From an uncultured Bacteroidales bacterium (GTDB lineage Bacteria > Bacteroidota > Bacteroidia > Bacteroidales > P3), in NCBI GenBank assembly GCA_905234665.1, contig CAJOIV010000011.1, positions 1-43,725 on the forward strand: a DNA stretch of 43,725 nucleotides. Reading direction: 5' to 3'. Shown here piece by piece: positions 28,341 through 36,802 of this stretch. Position 1 is the stretch's first letter; each line of letters starts with the position of its first letter. The notes beneath the pieces are model-generated. The model worked only from the letters and a program-made list of their open reading frames with translations, had not been told where the DNA came from and did not search any database. The position numbers were made by a program, and so were the translations under genes.

Positions 28341-28372
28341 CAAAGATACGAAGAATTTCCCACATGGACAAA
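28341..28372 (-). promoter_or_regulatory. Promoter of the GH92 gene
   Basis: Minus strand: TTTG, 20 nt, TATCTTTG. The spacer contains CCATGTGGGAAA, a relative of the conserved spacer seen at the other promoters. The leader is about 20 bases. Confidence 0.75.
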
Positions 28373-28425
28373 ACCTGGGGGCGTGGACAATAAAAAAGGG
28401 CTTGGAGCGTTAATAAGGATATTAT

Positions 28426-30342
28426 ATGAAAAGAGGGTTGGTTATCGGCATGATGCTTCTCGCCATGGTGGTGCCCCTGCAGGGACAGCACAACGTGGCC
28501 GACGGGTTCTGCAAGTCTAACGACAGCAGGCCGTGGGTGCGTTGGTGGTGGAATGGCGACAAGGTGGAGCGGACGGAGCTGCTGCGCGAGTTGCACGTGC
28601 TCCACGACGCCGGCATCGGCGGCGTGGAAATCAACCCGATAGAGTTCCCCGCTAAGCGGTGCGACAACCTCGGAAAGCCTTCACTGACATGGATGAGCGA
28701 CGAGTGGCTTGACATGCTGGAGACGGTGTTGAAAGAGGCCAAAAGACTGGGAATGGACTGCGACCTGCTGGTGGGTAGCGGATGGCCTTTCGGCATGGAG
28801 TCCTTACCCATGGAGGAACGCGCCCAGGTGATGCTGACCTATGTCGCCGAGGTGGACTGGAGTGACGGGAAGCCTTTCGTCATCACCAAGCAGGAGATAT
28901 TCGACGCCGTCGACCCCAAGGTGACGGAAGCCAATCCCGACCGGCGGTTCGAGTTGGTGGACATCTTTGTGGTGCCCGACTCGGTCTACAGCATCTACCA
29001 GCGCAACGACTACAATCTGCCGGTGGGCGACACGATACGTTTCTATCCCTTGGACCAAATCACTACCGGTTGGCGATCCTCGCCCACAGGCAAGTACATT
29101 CTCTATGCTCTTGTGCGCTGCACCTCGTTCGCCTCGGTCATCAACGGGGCACCCGGAGCCTCGGGACCCATCCTCGACCACATGAACGCCGTGGCGGTGA
29201 AGCACTTCCTTGGCCATACGCAGCAGTCGCTAGAACGGCGGCTGGGGCCAATGAGGAGATGGCTGCGGGCCTATTTTGTGGACAGCATGGAGCTGGAAGG
29301 GGCCAACTGGACAGGCGATTTCGCCAAGGAGTTCCGCCGCCGGCGGGGGTATGACCTGATGCCGTGGCTGCCCTTCACGATGTTCAAAACGGGACGGCTG
29401 GGCGAGGTGACAAGCTATGAGTATGGCGCCAAACAGTCGGCCGACTTCAAAAGGCAGGTGCAGCAGGTGCGCCTCGACTTCGAGCGCACCAAGGCGGAGT
29501 TGCTCTACGAGCGCTTCACCACGGTCTTCGCCGACTGGTGCCGGGCGCAAGGGGTGCTGTCGCGCGGACAGGCCTACGGACGGGGATTCTTCCCCCTGGA
29601 GAGTTCCACAGCCTACGATATCCCCGAAGGGGAGAGCTGGACCACCAACTACCTGCGCCACCGCGTGGGCGAGGAGATGCCCGACAGCGACTACCGCCGC
29701 GGACGCGCCTACACGATGATTAACAAATATGTCAGCTCCGCCGCCCACCAGGCCGGCCGTCGCATCGTCAGCGCCGAGGAGATGACCAACACCTACCGCA
29801 TGTTTGAGACTACGCTCGAGCTGCTCAAGCTGGGCAGCGACATGAGTGCCTTCAGCGGGGTGACGCACTCCATCTGGCACGGCTTCAACTATACGCCCCC
29901 CGAGGCGGGCTTCCCCGGCTGGGTGCAGTACGGCAGTTACCTGAACGAGAAGAACACCTGGTGGCCTTACTTCCATCTGCTCAACGAATACCGCAACCGC
30001 GTGAGCGCCATCCTCCAAGATGCCGAGATGCAGACAGACATTGCTATCCTGCTTCCAACCGACAGCCTCTGGGCGCAATACGGCGTGCAGACTGAGCCCT
30101 TCCCAGTCTACCCCAAGGGCAGCCCCTACGACATCCCCTGCCTGCTGTGGGAGGCGGTGCACAAGAACGGCGGCAACTGCGACCTCATCACCCACCGTCA
30201 ACTCGACACCGCCACCGTCCGCGACGGCAAACTCATTGTCGGCAAGAAGGCCTACAAGGCCCTCCTCTTGCCCCCCGCCACCGGCCAATTCTCAATTTTC
30301 AATTCTTTCCGTTCCCGATCTCCCCAACCGCAACTACCTTGA
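28426..30342 (+). CDS. GH106-like glycoside hydrolase, N-terminal two thirds (frameshifted)
   Basis: Starts with a signal peptide (MKRGLVIGMMLLAMVVPLQG). The motif RPWVRWWWNGDKV (about 35-47) followed by LRELHVLHDAGIGGVEINPIEF resembles GH106 and related families, often alpha-L-rhamnosidases. The reading frame is good to about residue 620 (KAYKALLLPPATG), then enters a heptamer repeat at 30286 and runs into unrelated sequence with a stop at 30342. The continuation lies in another frame from 30287. So the gene is split by a frameshift at the repeat; the whole would be about 930 residues. It may be inactive, phase-variable, or the shift may be a sequencing error. Confidence 0.75.
   Translation: MKRGLVIGMMLLAMVVPLQGQHNVADGFCKSNDSRPWVRWWWNGDKVERTELLRELHVLHDAGIGGVEINPIEFPAKRCDNLGKPSLTWMSDEWLDMLETVLKEAKRLGMDCDLLVGSGWPFGMESLPMEERAQVMLTYVAEVDWSDGKPFVITKQEIFDAVDPKVTEANPDRRFELVDIFVVPDSVYSIYQRNDYNLPVGDTIRFYPLDQITTGWRSSPTGKYILYALVRCTSFASVINGAPGASGPILDHMNAVAVKHFLGHTQQSLERRLGPMRRWLRAYFVDSMELEGANWTGDFAKEFRRRRGYDLMPWLPFTMFKTGRLGEVTSYEYGAKQSADFKRQVQQVRLDFERTKAELLYERFTTVFADWCRAQGVLSRGQAYGRGFFPLESSTAYDIPEGESWTTNYLRHRVGEEMPDSDYRRGRAYTMINKYVSSAAHQAGRRIVSAEEMTNTYRMFETTLELLKLGSDMSAFSGVTHSIWHGFNYTPPEAGFPGWVQYGSYLNEKNTWWPYFHLLNEYRNRVSAILQDAEMQTDIAILLPTDSLWAQYGVQTEPFPVYPKGSPYDIPCLLWEAVHKNGGNCDLITHRQLDTATVRDGKLIVGKKAYKALLLPPATGQFSIFNSFRSRSPQPQLP
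30286..30306 (+). repeat. Heptamer repeat at the frameshift in the GH106-like gene
   Basis: Three units on the plus strand, CAATTCT, CAATTTT, CAATTCT, the reverse complement of the GAATTGA family. Loss or gain of one or two 7-base units changes the frame. Confidence 0.8.
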
Positions 30343-31228
30343 ATGGTATGCTGACGTATCACGTCAGCACAACCTCACCCGCCACGTGGTGATCGAACAC
30401 CCCAACCGCTTCCTGCTGCAGAACCATTACCGCAACGATCGGGGCGACGACATCTTCCTCTTCGTCAATGCATCTCTCCGCGAGGCGGTGGGTTCTAACA
30501 TTGCCTTCTCAAAAGGAATCTACCAAGGCCGCACCGCCTGGGTCTACAACCCCGCCACCGACGAGAAACAACTACTCCAGCTCGATGAAGGAGAATTCTG
30601 GCTCTACCTCCCACCCACCGAAACCCTTTTCGTCATCTTCGAGGACGAAAACCGCGGCAGCCACTCCTCCCCTAAGTTAGGGGAGGTGCCCGAAGGGCGG
30701 AGGAGTGTGTCTACGCAGGAATGGTCTCCCGCCTACAACGAGGGACAGCACTACTTCACCATCCCGATGCAATGGCACCTCACGCTCACTCATGCCATCG
30801 AGGGCTGGACACGCGACACTGTCATGCAGGAGCTCTGCGACCTCCGCGAAACACAGTTCAAAGACTTCTCCGGCACCATCGTCTACACCGCCCGTTTCCA
30901 TCTCGACAGCATCACTGACGACACCCTGCAAGACGTCACCTACACCCCCGAAAGCCTCGAAGATATCGACCTCGGTCAGGTTTACGACATCTGCGAACTC
31001 ACCGTCAACGGAACACCCTGCGGCGTCAGATGGTACGGCGAGCGCATCTACAACAACCTCGGCGGTCTCCTGCACGCGGGCGACAACGTCATCGAGATTA
31101 AGGTCACCACCACCCTCAACAACTACGTCCACACCCTCACGGACAACGGCGTCGTGCAGCATTTCGTCCTCAAGCGCAACGTCCCCACCACCCCCGCCGG
31201 CCTCGTGGGACCTGTCTCCTTCTATTGA
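30287..31228 (+). CDS. GH106-like glycoside hydrolase, C-terminal part (frameshifted, no own start)
   Basis: This frame takes over at the heptamer repeat and continues the enzyme: VPDLPNRNYLEWYADVSRQ, HVVIEHPNRFLLQNHYRND, FLFVNASLREAV, and a C-terminal beta-sandwich domain of the GH2 sugar-binding type (IYDICELTVNGTPCGVRWYGERIYNNLGGLLHAGDNVIEIKVTTTLNNY). It has no convincing start codon. In the middle it carries a 50-base palindromic element coding SSPKLGEVPEGRRSVS, in frame. In related enzymes a glycine-rich stretch usually precedes the VPD segment; its absence here suggests the repeat marks a deletion as well as a shift (inference). Confidence 0.65.
   Translation, partial: NSQFSILSVPDLPNRNYLEWYADVSRQHNLTRHVVIEHPNRFLLQNHYRNDRGDDIFLFVNASLREAVGSNIAFSKGIYQGRTAWVYNPATDEKQLLQLDEGEFWLYLPPTETLFVIFEDENRGSHSSPKLGEVPEGRRSVSTQEWSPAYNEGQHYFTIPMQWHLTLTHAIEGWTRDTVMQELCDLRETQFKDFSGTIVYTARFHLDSITDDTLQDVTYTPESLEDIDLGQVYDICELTVNGTPCGVRWYGERIYNNLGGLLHAGDNVIEIKVTTTLNNYVHTLTDNGVVQHFVLKRNVPTTPAGLVGPVSFY
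30662..30711 (+). repeat. Palindromic MITE-like element, short copy, inside the GH106-like gene
   Basis: A 50-base unit running from CACTCCTCCCC to GGAGGAGTGTGTC, with the core CTCCCCTAAGTTAGGGGAG and the hairpin GTGCCCGAAGGGC. It nearly matches the right half of the element at 23260-23400 base for base and is read in the same frame and orientation there and here. Confidence 0.85.
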
Positions 31229-31311
31229 ACGACACAAAGGGTCTATTGCAAGAAAGAACACTCGACAACAAACGATATGAAGCATTCATTTCCTCTTCAA
31301 TAACACAAGAC

Positions 31312-31800
31312 ATGAAACATCTCACCTTCTTGAAAGTGCTGCTTTGCGTCAGCCTCATGAACCTCTCACCTCTGTCTATCCACCAGTTGAAGGCACAGAA
31401 TGCCCGCAACAACGACAATGCCGACAACATCGTTGGCGTCTACAAAGGTAAACAGGGCGACGATAATTTCAAAGCCAAGATTGTCAAACTGGCCAACGGC
31501 ACCTACCAGGGCCAGGTGATCTGGATGGAGCGCGACAGGGATGCCAAGGGCAACCTGCTTCTCGACACCAAGAACCCCGACAAGAGTCTCCGCAACAAGC
31601 CCGCCAACCAGATTGTCCTCTTCACCGGCCTGAAATACAATGCCAAGAAGCACCGTTGGGATGACACCAAGATCTACGACCCGCAACGCGGCATCCGGGC
31701 CAACCTGACTGTGGAATTCACTAACGACGGCCGCCTTTGCATCAGGGGCTCCCTCCTCGGCATCAGCGAGAGTGTCTATTGGACTCCTATAGCTCCTTGA
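31312..31800 (+). CDS. DUF2147 family secreted protein
   Basis: A 162-residue protein from ATG 31312 with a signal peptide (MKHLTFLKVLLCVSLMNLSPL, cleavage near LKAQ). The mature part has the DUF2147 pattern: DNIVGVYKGKQGDDNFKAKIV, then GQVIWMERDRD, the central WDDTKIYDPQRG and a final LCIRGSLLGISESVYW. This is a small beta-sandwich of unknown function exported to the periplasm. An earlier in-frame ATG at 31225 overlaps the end of the previous gene and would bury the signal peptide. The stop overlaps the VanX-like gene by 14 bases, tail to tail. Confidence 0.83.
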   Translation: MKHLTFLKVLLCVSLMNLSPLSIHQLKAQNARNNDNADNIVGVYKGKQGDDNFKAKIVKLANGTYQGQVIWMERDRDAKGNLLLDTKNPDKSLRNKPANQIVLFTGLKYNAKKHRWDDTKIYDPQRGIRANLTVEFTNDGRLCIRGSLLGISESVYWTPIAP

Positions 31801-32551
31801 CCGGGAAGGTGAAGTAGGTGTCGGGGTACGGCTCGTCCTTCAGGGTGAAGTGCCACCATTCGCATTCGTAGGGCTTGAAGCCGTGGCGCAGCATGGCGCG
31901 GCGCAGGATCATGCGGTTGCGGAACTGCTCGGCGGTGACGGTGTCGACGCCGTCATACGCGTAGTAGGTCCCGCTCTCGGGGTCGCCTTGGCAGCTGGGG
32001 TGGCTTTCCCGCCCGAACCAGTCGAAGGTGGCACCCATGTCGACCTCTTTCCCTGTGCGCATGTCGAAGAGGGTGAGGTCGACCGTCGAGCCGCGCGAGT
32101 GGCTGCTCTGCTCGGCGATGTAGCCGAGACGGAAGAGGTCTTTCTTGTCGACCTGCGGGTAGAAGTAGGAGCGCATGAGCGTGTCGTCGAGGTCTTTGCC
32201 CCAGCGGACGAAATGGTCGACGGCACACTGCGGGCGGTAGGCGTCGTAAATCTTGATGCGGTAGCCCTGGGCCTGGAGGTCGTCGCTGACGGCGCGCAGA
32301 CTGTCAGCGGCTTGCCGCGTAAGGAGCGCCGTGGGCTGGAGGTAGCCGTCGATGCGGGTGCCGATGAAGTTGTAGGTGCCGAAATAGCGTATCTCCAGGA
32401 TGGCGTCGGGGACGACAGAGGTGACGGTGACGAAGTCGGCGGAGACCTCTTGGGAGTCCTCGACGATAGGTGTTATATTCTCGGAATTGTTCTTGCAGGC
32501 CGTGGCGACGAGGGCGATGGCTGCCAGGATGATGAATGTGGTCTTCTTCAT
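31787..32551 (-). CDS. VanX/DdpX-like D-alanyl-D-alanine dipeptidase, lipoprotein
   Basis: A 254-residue zinc peptidase of family M15D that cleaves D-Ala-D-Ala. The lipobox LVATAC at the end of a short signal predicts a lipid anchor and periplasmic location, unlike the cytoplasmic VanX of glycopeptide resistance. The zinc and catalytic motifs are present: YDAYRPQCAVDHFV, SSHSRGSTVDLTLFD (SxHxxGxxxD) and CEWWHFTL (Glu and third ligand His). No vanH or vanA gene adjoins it, so a role in cell-wall recycling is more likely than resistance. It begins 4 bases after the GH28 gene. Confidence 0.88.
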   Translation of the reverse strand: MKKTTFIILAAIALVATACKNNSENITPIVEDSQEVSADFVTVTSVVPDAILEIRYFGTYNFIGTRIDGYLQPTALLTRQAADSLRAVSDDLQAQGYRIKIYDAYRPQCAVDHFVRWGKDLDDTLMRSYFYPQVDKKDLFRLGYIAEQSSHSRGSTVDLTLFDMRTGKEVDMGATFDWFGRESHPSCQGDPESGTYYAYDGVDTVTAEQFRNRMILRRAMLRHGFKPYECEWWHFTLKDEPYPDTYFTFPVKEL

Positions 32552-32555
32552 ATTG

Positions 32556-34421
32556 CTAATGATTCTGTTCGATGAAGCCTTGTCCGCAGACGATGCTCTC
32601 CCCCACGGGGTCGGGGCGGAGGAAGGGAATCTCCTGCGTTATGGGCATGAGGATGGCACCTTCGCGGAGTTCGATATGGACGCCCGCGTGCATCTGGAGG
32701 GGGTAGGAGCGGTAGCGGCCCACGTTGAAGAGGAGCACGCCGCCGCCGTGGGCGGCGATATAGTCGAGGGCGCGCTGGATGGAGGCGGTGTTGTCTGTGC
32801 GGCCGTCACTGTAGATGCCGAAACGCGAGGCGTTGTAGCGCATGAGGCTGTCGGGGATTGAAGGGCAGTAGTCAACAGGCCCGGGGTCGGGAGCCACGGC
32901 GGTGGAGCCTTTCTGCTGGCGGATGCGCCAAGAGATGCGGTTCTTCTTGAGACGGTGGGTGTTCTGGGCGACAAGGCCGAGAGGTTTTTTCTCATCAGGA
33001 CTCAGGATGTCCACCTGATTGAGGGCGAGGAGGTCGACATCGTCGGCGACGATGGCGGGGCGGTAGTCGTGCTCCTTGACGCGGAAACGGACATTGAAGA
33101 GGATGACGCTGTCGGCGTGGCGCAGGAAGAGACCCCAGGCGGGGAGTTCTTTCCACATGGAGAACTCGGGGTACTGCTTTTCGCGTTCTGGGAGGGCCGC
33201 GATGGCCTCGGGGGTGGCGGGGAAGTAGGCGTAGGTGGTGTCTGTGCGGCCGGGGAAGACGAACTCGACATTGTTGAGGATGACGCGCGAGATATGCTGC
33301 GAGGGGCAGCCCACGATGGAGGCGGGCGAGATGTTGCGGGGCTGGTCCTCGACGGGTCCCTCGTAGAGGTAGCCCGCATCGGGCTTGTCGTAAGGCACCT
33401 CGAAGGAGGAGTTGCAGATACGGATATCCCGCAGCAGGGGCTGTTGGTCGGGCTGGGCGTTGCGGTGCGAGAGGCGCAGGAAGATGGGGTTGCCGGTGTT
33501 GACGGCGCGGATGGAGTCAAAGGTGATATCCTCGATGCGGCTGCCGTCGACGCTGGCGATGGTGATGGCGCTGCGGTAGGTGTCGCGGATGTCGATGTCG
33601 AGGAAGGTGAAATTGCGGAAAGTGCCGCGGGTGACGGTGCCGAACTTGATGGCGTTGGCGCTGCTGCGAGCTTTGCAGCGCTCGACGAGGACATTCTCGG
33701 AGATGCCGTCGCGGCTGTGGCTCTTGAAGCAGTAGGCGTCGTCGGAGGCGTCGATGTCGCATTCTCCGATATACACATTCTGGCAGTCGACCACGTCGAG
33801 GCCGTCGTTGTTCCAGTAGCATTTGGCATCGACCTTGACGCGGTACAGGACAAGATTGCGGCACTGGTCGTACTGCTGGCACCAGCTGGCGGGGTTGCGG
33901 AGGGTGATGCCGGAGATGGTGACGTGCTCGCACCCGCGCATGTGGATGAGTTCGGGGCGGTTCTCGCCTCCCGGGCGGTCGTATTTGAGGGGGTCGGCGA
34001 CGAGGCCGAGGTGGATGTACTGCACCATGCGGTTGGCCACCTGGAAGCCGCGGCCGTCGATGGTGCCGGAGCCTGTGATGGAGACATCCTTTTGCCCGAT
34101 GGCGAAGAGGAGGGCCGTCCAGCGCACGGTGGGGTCTTTCACATAGTCGAAGGGGTTGAGAGAGCCGAGCAGCACGGCGCCACTGTCGAGGTGGAGGTCG
34201 ACATTGCTCTTGAGGTAGAGGGTGCCCGTGACGAACTGCCCTGCGGGGATGACCACCCTGCCGCCACGGTTGGCGTGGCACGAGTCGATGGCCGCCTGGA
34301 TGGCGCGGGTGTTGAGGGTGAAGCCGTCGCCCACGGCCCCGAACCGCGTGACGGGATAGTCCAGTGCTGACAGGGGCAGCAACGGGAGCAGGAACAAGAG
34401 TATTGAGAGAATCCTTTTCAA
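32556..34421 (-). CDS. GH28-family polygalacturonase-like protein with an extra half module
   Basis: A 621-residue secreted protein with a signal peptide (MKRILSILLFLLPLLPLSA). The right-handed beta-helix starts VTRFGAVGDGFTLNTRAIQ and LHLDSGAVLLGS. The catalytic region has NNDGLDVVDCQNVYIGECD and DASDDAYCFKSH (about 200-236), matching the NTDGID and GDDC motifs of GH28. It should cut galacturonan or rhamnogalacturonan. The C terminus (about 535-621) is a second, truncated copy of the N-terminal module: ASRFGIYSDGRTDNTASIQ and HIELREGAILM. It is in one run with manC upstream and the dipeptidase downstream. Confidence 0.88.
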   Translation of the reverse strand: MKRILSILLFLLPLLPLSALDYPVTRFGAVGDGFTLNTRAIQAAIDSCHANRGGRVVIPAGQFVTGTLYLKSNVDLHLDSGAVLLGSLNPFDYVKDPTVRWTALLFAIGQKDVSITGSGTIDGRGFQVANRMVQYIHLGLVADPLKYDRPGGENRPELIHMRGCEHVTISGITLRNPASWCQQYDQCRNLVLYRVKVDAKCYWNNDGLDVVDCQNVYIGECDIDASDDAYCFKSHSRDGISENVLVERCKARSSANAIKFGTVTRGTFRNFTFLDIDIRDTYRSAITIASVDGSRIEDITFDSIRAVNTGNPIFLRLSHRNAQPDQQPLLRDIRICNSSFEVPYDKPDAGYLYEGPVEDQPRNISPASIVGCPSQHISRVILNNVEFVFPGRTDTTYAYFPATPEAIAALPEREKQYPEFSMWKELPAWGLFLRHADSVILFNVRFRVKEHDYRPAIVADDVDLLALNQVDILSPDEKKPLGLVAQNTHRLKKNRISWRIRQQKGSTAVAPDPGPVDYCPSIPDSLMRYNASRFGIYSDGRTDNTASIQRALDYIAAHGGGVLLFNVGRYRSYPLQMHAGVHIELREGAILMPITQEIPFLRPDPVGESIVCGQGFIEQNH

Positions 34422-34433
34422 TTATTAATTCTT

Positions 34434-34483
34434 GACACACTCCTCCGCCCTTTGGGCACCTCCCCTAACTTAGGGGAGGAGTG
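34434..34483 (-). repeat. Palindromic MITE-like element, intergenic copy
   Basis: A 50-base copy in opposite orientation to the other two, from GACACACTCCTCCGCC to GGGGAGGAGTG, with the core CTCCCCTAACTTAGGGGAG. It lies in the leader between manC and the GH28 gene, next to a heptamer repeat. Confidence 0.85.
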
Positions 34484-34499
34484 GGCGGAGCCGGTTTTT

Positions 34500-34534
34500 T
34501 AATTTTCAATTCTCAATTCTCAATTTTCAATTTT
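34500..34534 (-). repeat. Heptamer repeat directly after the manC stop
   Basis: Five 7-base units on the plus strand (TAATTTT, CAATTCT, CAATTCT, CAATTTT, CAATTTT). The repeat ends exactly at the stop codon of manC. Confidence 0.85.
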
Positions 34535-35587
34535 CTACAGTCTTTCTATCCAGTGTTTGATGTTCTGTTCGTCGTCGAGGCGGCAGACGAGGAGGCTCTT
34601 GTCGCGCAGGGCCACGAGGTAGTGGTCCAGTCCTTCGACGACAGCCTCGTAGCCCTCCTGGATGTTGACCACGGTGTTGCGGGTGTCCTCGACCACGATG
34701 TTGCCGTTGAGGGCGTTGCCGAAGTCGTCGTGCTGCACATGCTCGTAGAGCGAGCCCCAGGTGCCGATGTCGCTCCAGCCGAAGTCGGCGGGGATGGTGT
34801 AGCGGCTCTGTGACCTTTCCATGACGCCGTAGTCGATGGAGATGTTCTCGCACTGGGGGAACATGCCGTTGATGAAGTCCTGCTCCTCGGGGGTGTTGAA
34901 GAGGTAGCGGCCCTTCTCGAAGAGCGCCACCATGTCGGGCAGGTAGCTGCGGTAGGCCTGCTGGATGCCCGGCAGCGACCAGATGAAGATGCCCGAATTC
35001 CAGTAGTAGTGGCCGTCGGCAAGATATGCCTGGGCGGTCTCGAGGTTTGGCTTTTCCTTGAAGGACTCTACGGGGCAGATGTCCGACTGGGCGTTGGTGA
35101 CCTGGATATATCCGTAGCCTGTCTCGGGGCGCGAGGGGCGGATGCCGATGGTGAGGAGGGCGTCGGTATGGGCGGGCTGCTCGACGAAGTCCATGCCCAG
35201 GCGGATGACGCGCTGGAACTCCACCTCGTTGGTCACCAGGTGGTCGGCGGGGGTGACGACGATAGAGGCGTCGGGGCAGACCGACTCGATGCGGTAGTTG
35301 GCGTAAGCCAGGCAGGGGGCCGTGTTGCGGCGCATAGGCTCGCAGAGCACCTGCTCGGGATTCAGTTCGGGGAGGTGTTCCAGCACGAGCGACTTGTAGG
35401 CGGCGTTGGTCACCACGAGGAAATTCTCGGCGGGCACCACGGGCAGGAAACGCTCGAAGGTGCTGCGGATAAAACTCTTGCCCGTCCCAAGGATGTCGAG
35501 GAACTGCTTGGGGTAGTTATTCTTGCTGAGAGGCCAAAAGCGGCTGCCGATGCCGCCGGCCATGATGATGCAATAGCGGTTGTTCAT
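34535..35587 (-). CDS. manC: Mannose-1-phosphate guanylyltransferase
   Basis: Makes GDP-mannose from mannose-1-phosphate and GTP, feeding surface polysaccharide and GDP-fucose synthesis. The 350-residue length and the start CIIMAGGIGSRFWPLSKNN with YPKQFL are typical of the single-domain form (no isomerase domain). Other markers are CEPMRRNTAPCLAYA, VTPADHLV, IGIRPSRPETGYGYIQ and VESFKEKP with YYWNSGIFIW. It follows trpS by 73 bases, across an 8-mer tandem repeat, and ends against a heptamer repeat. Confidence 0.95.
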   Translation of the reverse strand: MNNRYCIIMAGGIGSRFWPLSKNNYPKQFLDILGTGKSFIRSTFERFLPVVPAENFLVVTNAAYKSLVLEHLPELNPEQVLCEPMRRNTAPCLAYANYRIESVCPDASIVVTPADHLVTNEVEFQRVIRLGMDFVEQPAHTDALLTIGIRPSRPETGYGYIQVTNAQSDICPVESFKEKPNLETAQAYLADGHYYWNSGIFIWSLPGIQQAYRSYLPDMVALFEKGRYLFNTPEEQDFINGMFPQCENISIDYGVMERSQSRYTIPADFGWSDIGTWGSLYEHVQHDDFGNALNGNIVVEDTRNTVVNIQEGYEAVVEGLDHYLVALRDKSLLVCRLDDEQNIKHWIERL

Positions 35588-35598
35588 GAGGAGTGCTT

Positions 35599-35630
35599 GA
35601 ATGTGTGAATGTGAAAATGTGTAAATGTGT
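35599..35630 (-). repeat. 8-mer tandem repeat upstream of manC
   Basis: Four 8-base units on the plus strand: GAATGTGT, GAATGTGA, AAATGTGT, AAATGTGT. It sits 11 bases upstream of the manC start codon, where copy-number change could alter the distance to any promoter or the ribosome site. Confidence 0.75.
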
Positions 35631-35660
35631 GAGTGGCTGGCGCGGTTCTATTGTTTTTAG

Positions 35661-36671
35661 TTAGTCTCTATATCCGATAACGTGACGTACTTCGCGGATG
35701 GTCTTCTCGGCGCTCTCGCGGGCCTTGTCCTTGCCCAGGTCGATGATGCGGCGCAGGGACTCCTCGTCCGAGGCAATCTCAAGGGCCTTCTGGCGGAGGG
35801 GTTCGACGAAAGCCACCATGTCTTCGGCCAGCTGCTTCTTGAGGTCGCCGTAGCGTATCTGGCAGCGGTTGTAGAGGTCGTCGAAGTACTCGACGGTGTC
35901 GGGTTTCGAGACGGCGCGCAGGAGGCTGAAGAGGTTTTCGATCTCCTCGGGCTTCTTTTGGTTCATCTCGGTGGGGCCGCTGTCGCTCTTGGCCTTCATG
36001 ATTTTCTTGCGGATGACGGAAGGCTCGTCGGTGAGAAAGATGGTGCTGGCCTCGCCCTCGCTCTTGCCCATCTTTCCGCTGCCGTTGAGGGCGGGGATTT
36101 TCACCAAGTTGCCACTGGTTCCCACGGCCTGGGGCAAGGGGAAGACCTCGGCCTGGTACATGCTGTTGAAGCGCTGGGCGAAGGTGCGGGTCATCTCGAG
36201 GTGCTGCTCCTGGTCCTTGCCCACGGGGACGCGTGTGGCCTTATGGATGAGGATGTCGGCGGCCATGAGGGTGGGGTAGGTGAGGAGGCCGGCATTGACG
36301 TTGTTGGGGTTCTGGCGCACCTTGTCTTTGAAGGATGTGACGCGCTCCAGCTCGCCGAGGTAGGCGTTCATGTTGAAGAAGAGGTACAGCTCGATGGTCT
36401 GCGGCAGGTCGCTCTGGAAGTAGATGGTGGCCTTCTCGGGGTCGAGGCCTGCGGCGAGGTACTGCACCAGAATCTGGCGGGCGTTCTGGTAGAGGTTGTC
36501 GGGCGTAGGGTGCGTGGTGAGCGAGTGGTAGTCGGCAATGAAGAAGAAGCAGTCGTACTCCTCCTGCATCTTCACGAAGTTGCGCAGGGCGCCGAAATAG
36601 TTGCCCAGGTGCAGGTTGCCCGTGGGGCGGATGCCGCTGCAGACGATGTCGCGTTTGTTGTTGTCAGGCAT
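35661..36671 (-). CDS. trpS: Tryptophanyl-tRNA synthetase
   Basis: Charges tRNA-Trp. The 336-residue class I enzyme has the HIGH-equivalent in SGIRPTGNLHLGNYFGAL (about 12-29), the FIADYHSLTT segment, DILIHKATRVPVGKDQEQHLE and the KMSKS-equivalent KMGKSEG (about 197-203). It has its own strong promoter about 35 bases upstream of the start and is the first gene of the run trpS-manC-GH28-dipeptidase. Confidence 0.96.
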   Translation of the reverse strand: MPDNNKRDIVCSGIRPTGNLHLGNYFGALRNFVKMQEEYDCFFFIADYHSLTTHPTPDNLYQNARQILVQYLAAGLDPEKATIYFQSDLPQTIELYLFFNMNAYLGELERVTSFKDKVRQNPNNVNAGLLTYPTLMAADILIHKATRVPVGKDQEQHLEMTRTFAQRFNSMYQAEVFPLPQAVGTSGNLVKIPALNGSGKMGKSEGEASTIFLTDEPSVIRKKIMKAKSDSGPTEMNQKKPEEIENLFSLLRAVSKPDTVEYFDDLYNRCQIRYGDLKKQLAEDMVAFVEPLRQKALEIASDEESLRRIIDLGKDKARESAEKTIREVRHVIGYRD

Positions 36672-36705
36672 ATTATGTATGTATTGTTGTTACCAAAGGA
36701 AAGTG

Positions 36706-36736
36706 CAAAGATACGACTTTTTCCCGACATAGCAAG
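36706..36736 (-). promoter_or_regulatory. Promoter of trpS with the shared spacer
   Basis: Minus strand: CTTG, 19 nt, TATCTTTG. The spacer is CTATGTCGGGAAAAAGTCG, one of the closest matches to the shared spacer. Confidence 0.78.
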
Positions 36737-36745
36737 AATAGGGAC

Positions 36746-36778
36746 AAAAAAACAAGGCCGACCCGATGGGTCAGCCCT
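36746..36778 (-). terminator. Rho-independent terminator of the small lipoprotein gene
   Basis: Minus strand: an 11-bp stem (AGGGCTGACCC with GGGTCGGCCTT, two G-T pairs), loop ATC, then G and T7. It lies 25 bases after the lipoprotein stop and just upstream of the trpS promoter. Confidence 0.82.
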
Positions 36779-36802
36779 GCTCTTTCTTTGGTGCTGTTGC
36801 GA

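Noticed and set aside
31787..32551. VanX-like gene considered as glycopeptide resistance
   Set aside because: No vanH, vanA or vanRS genes nearby, and the protein carries a lipoprotein signal, unlike cytoplasmic VanX.
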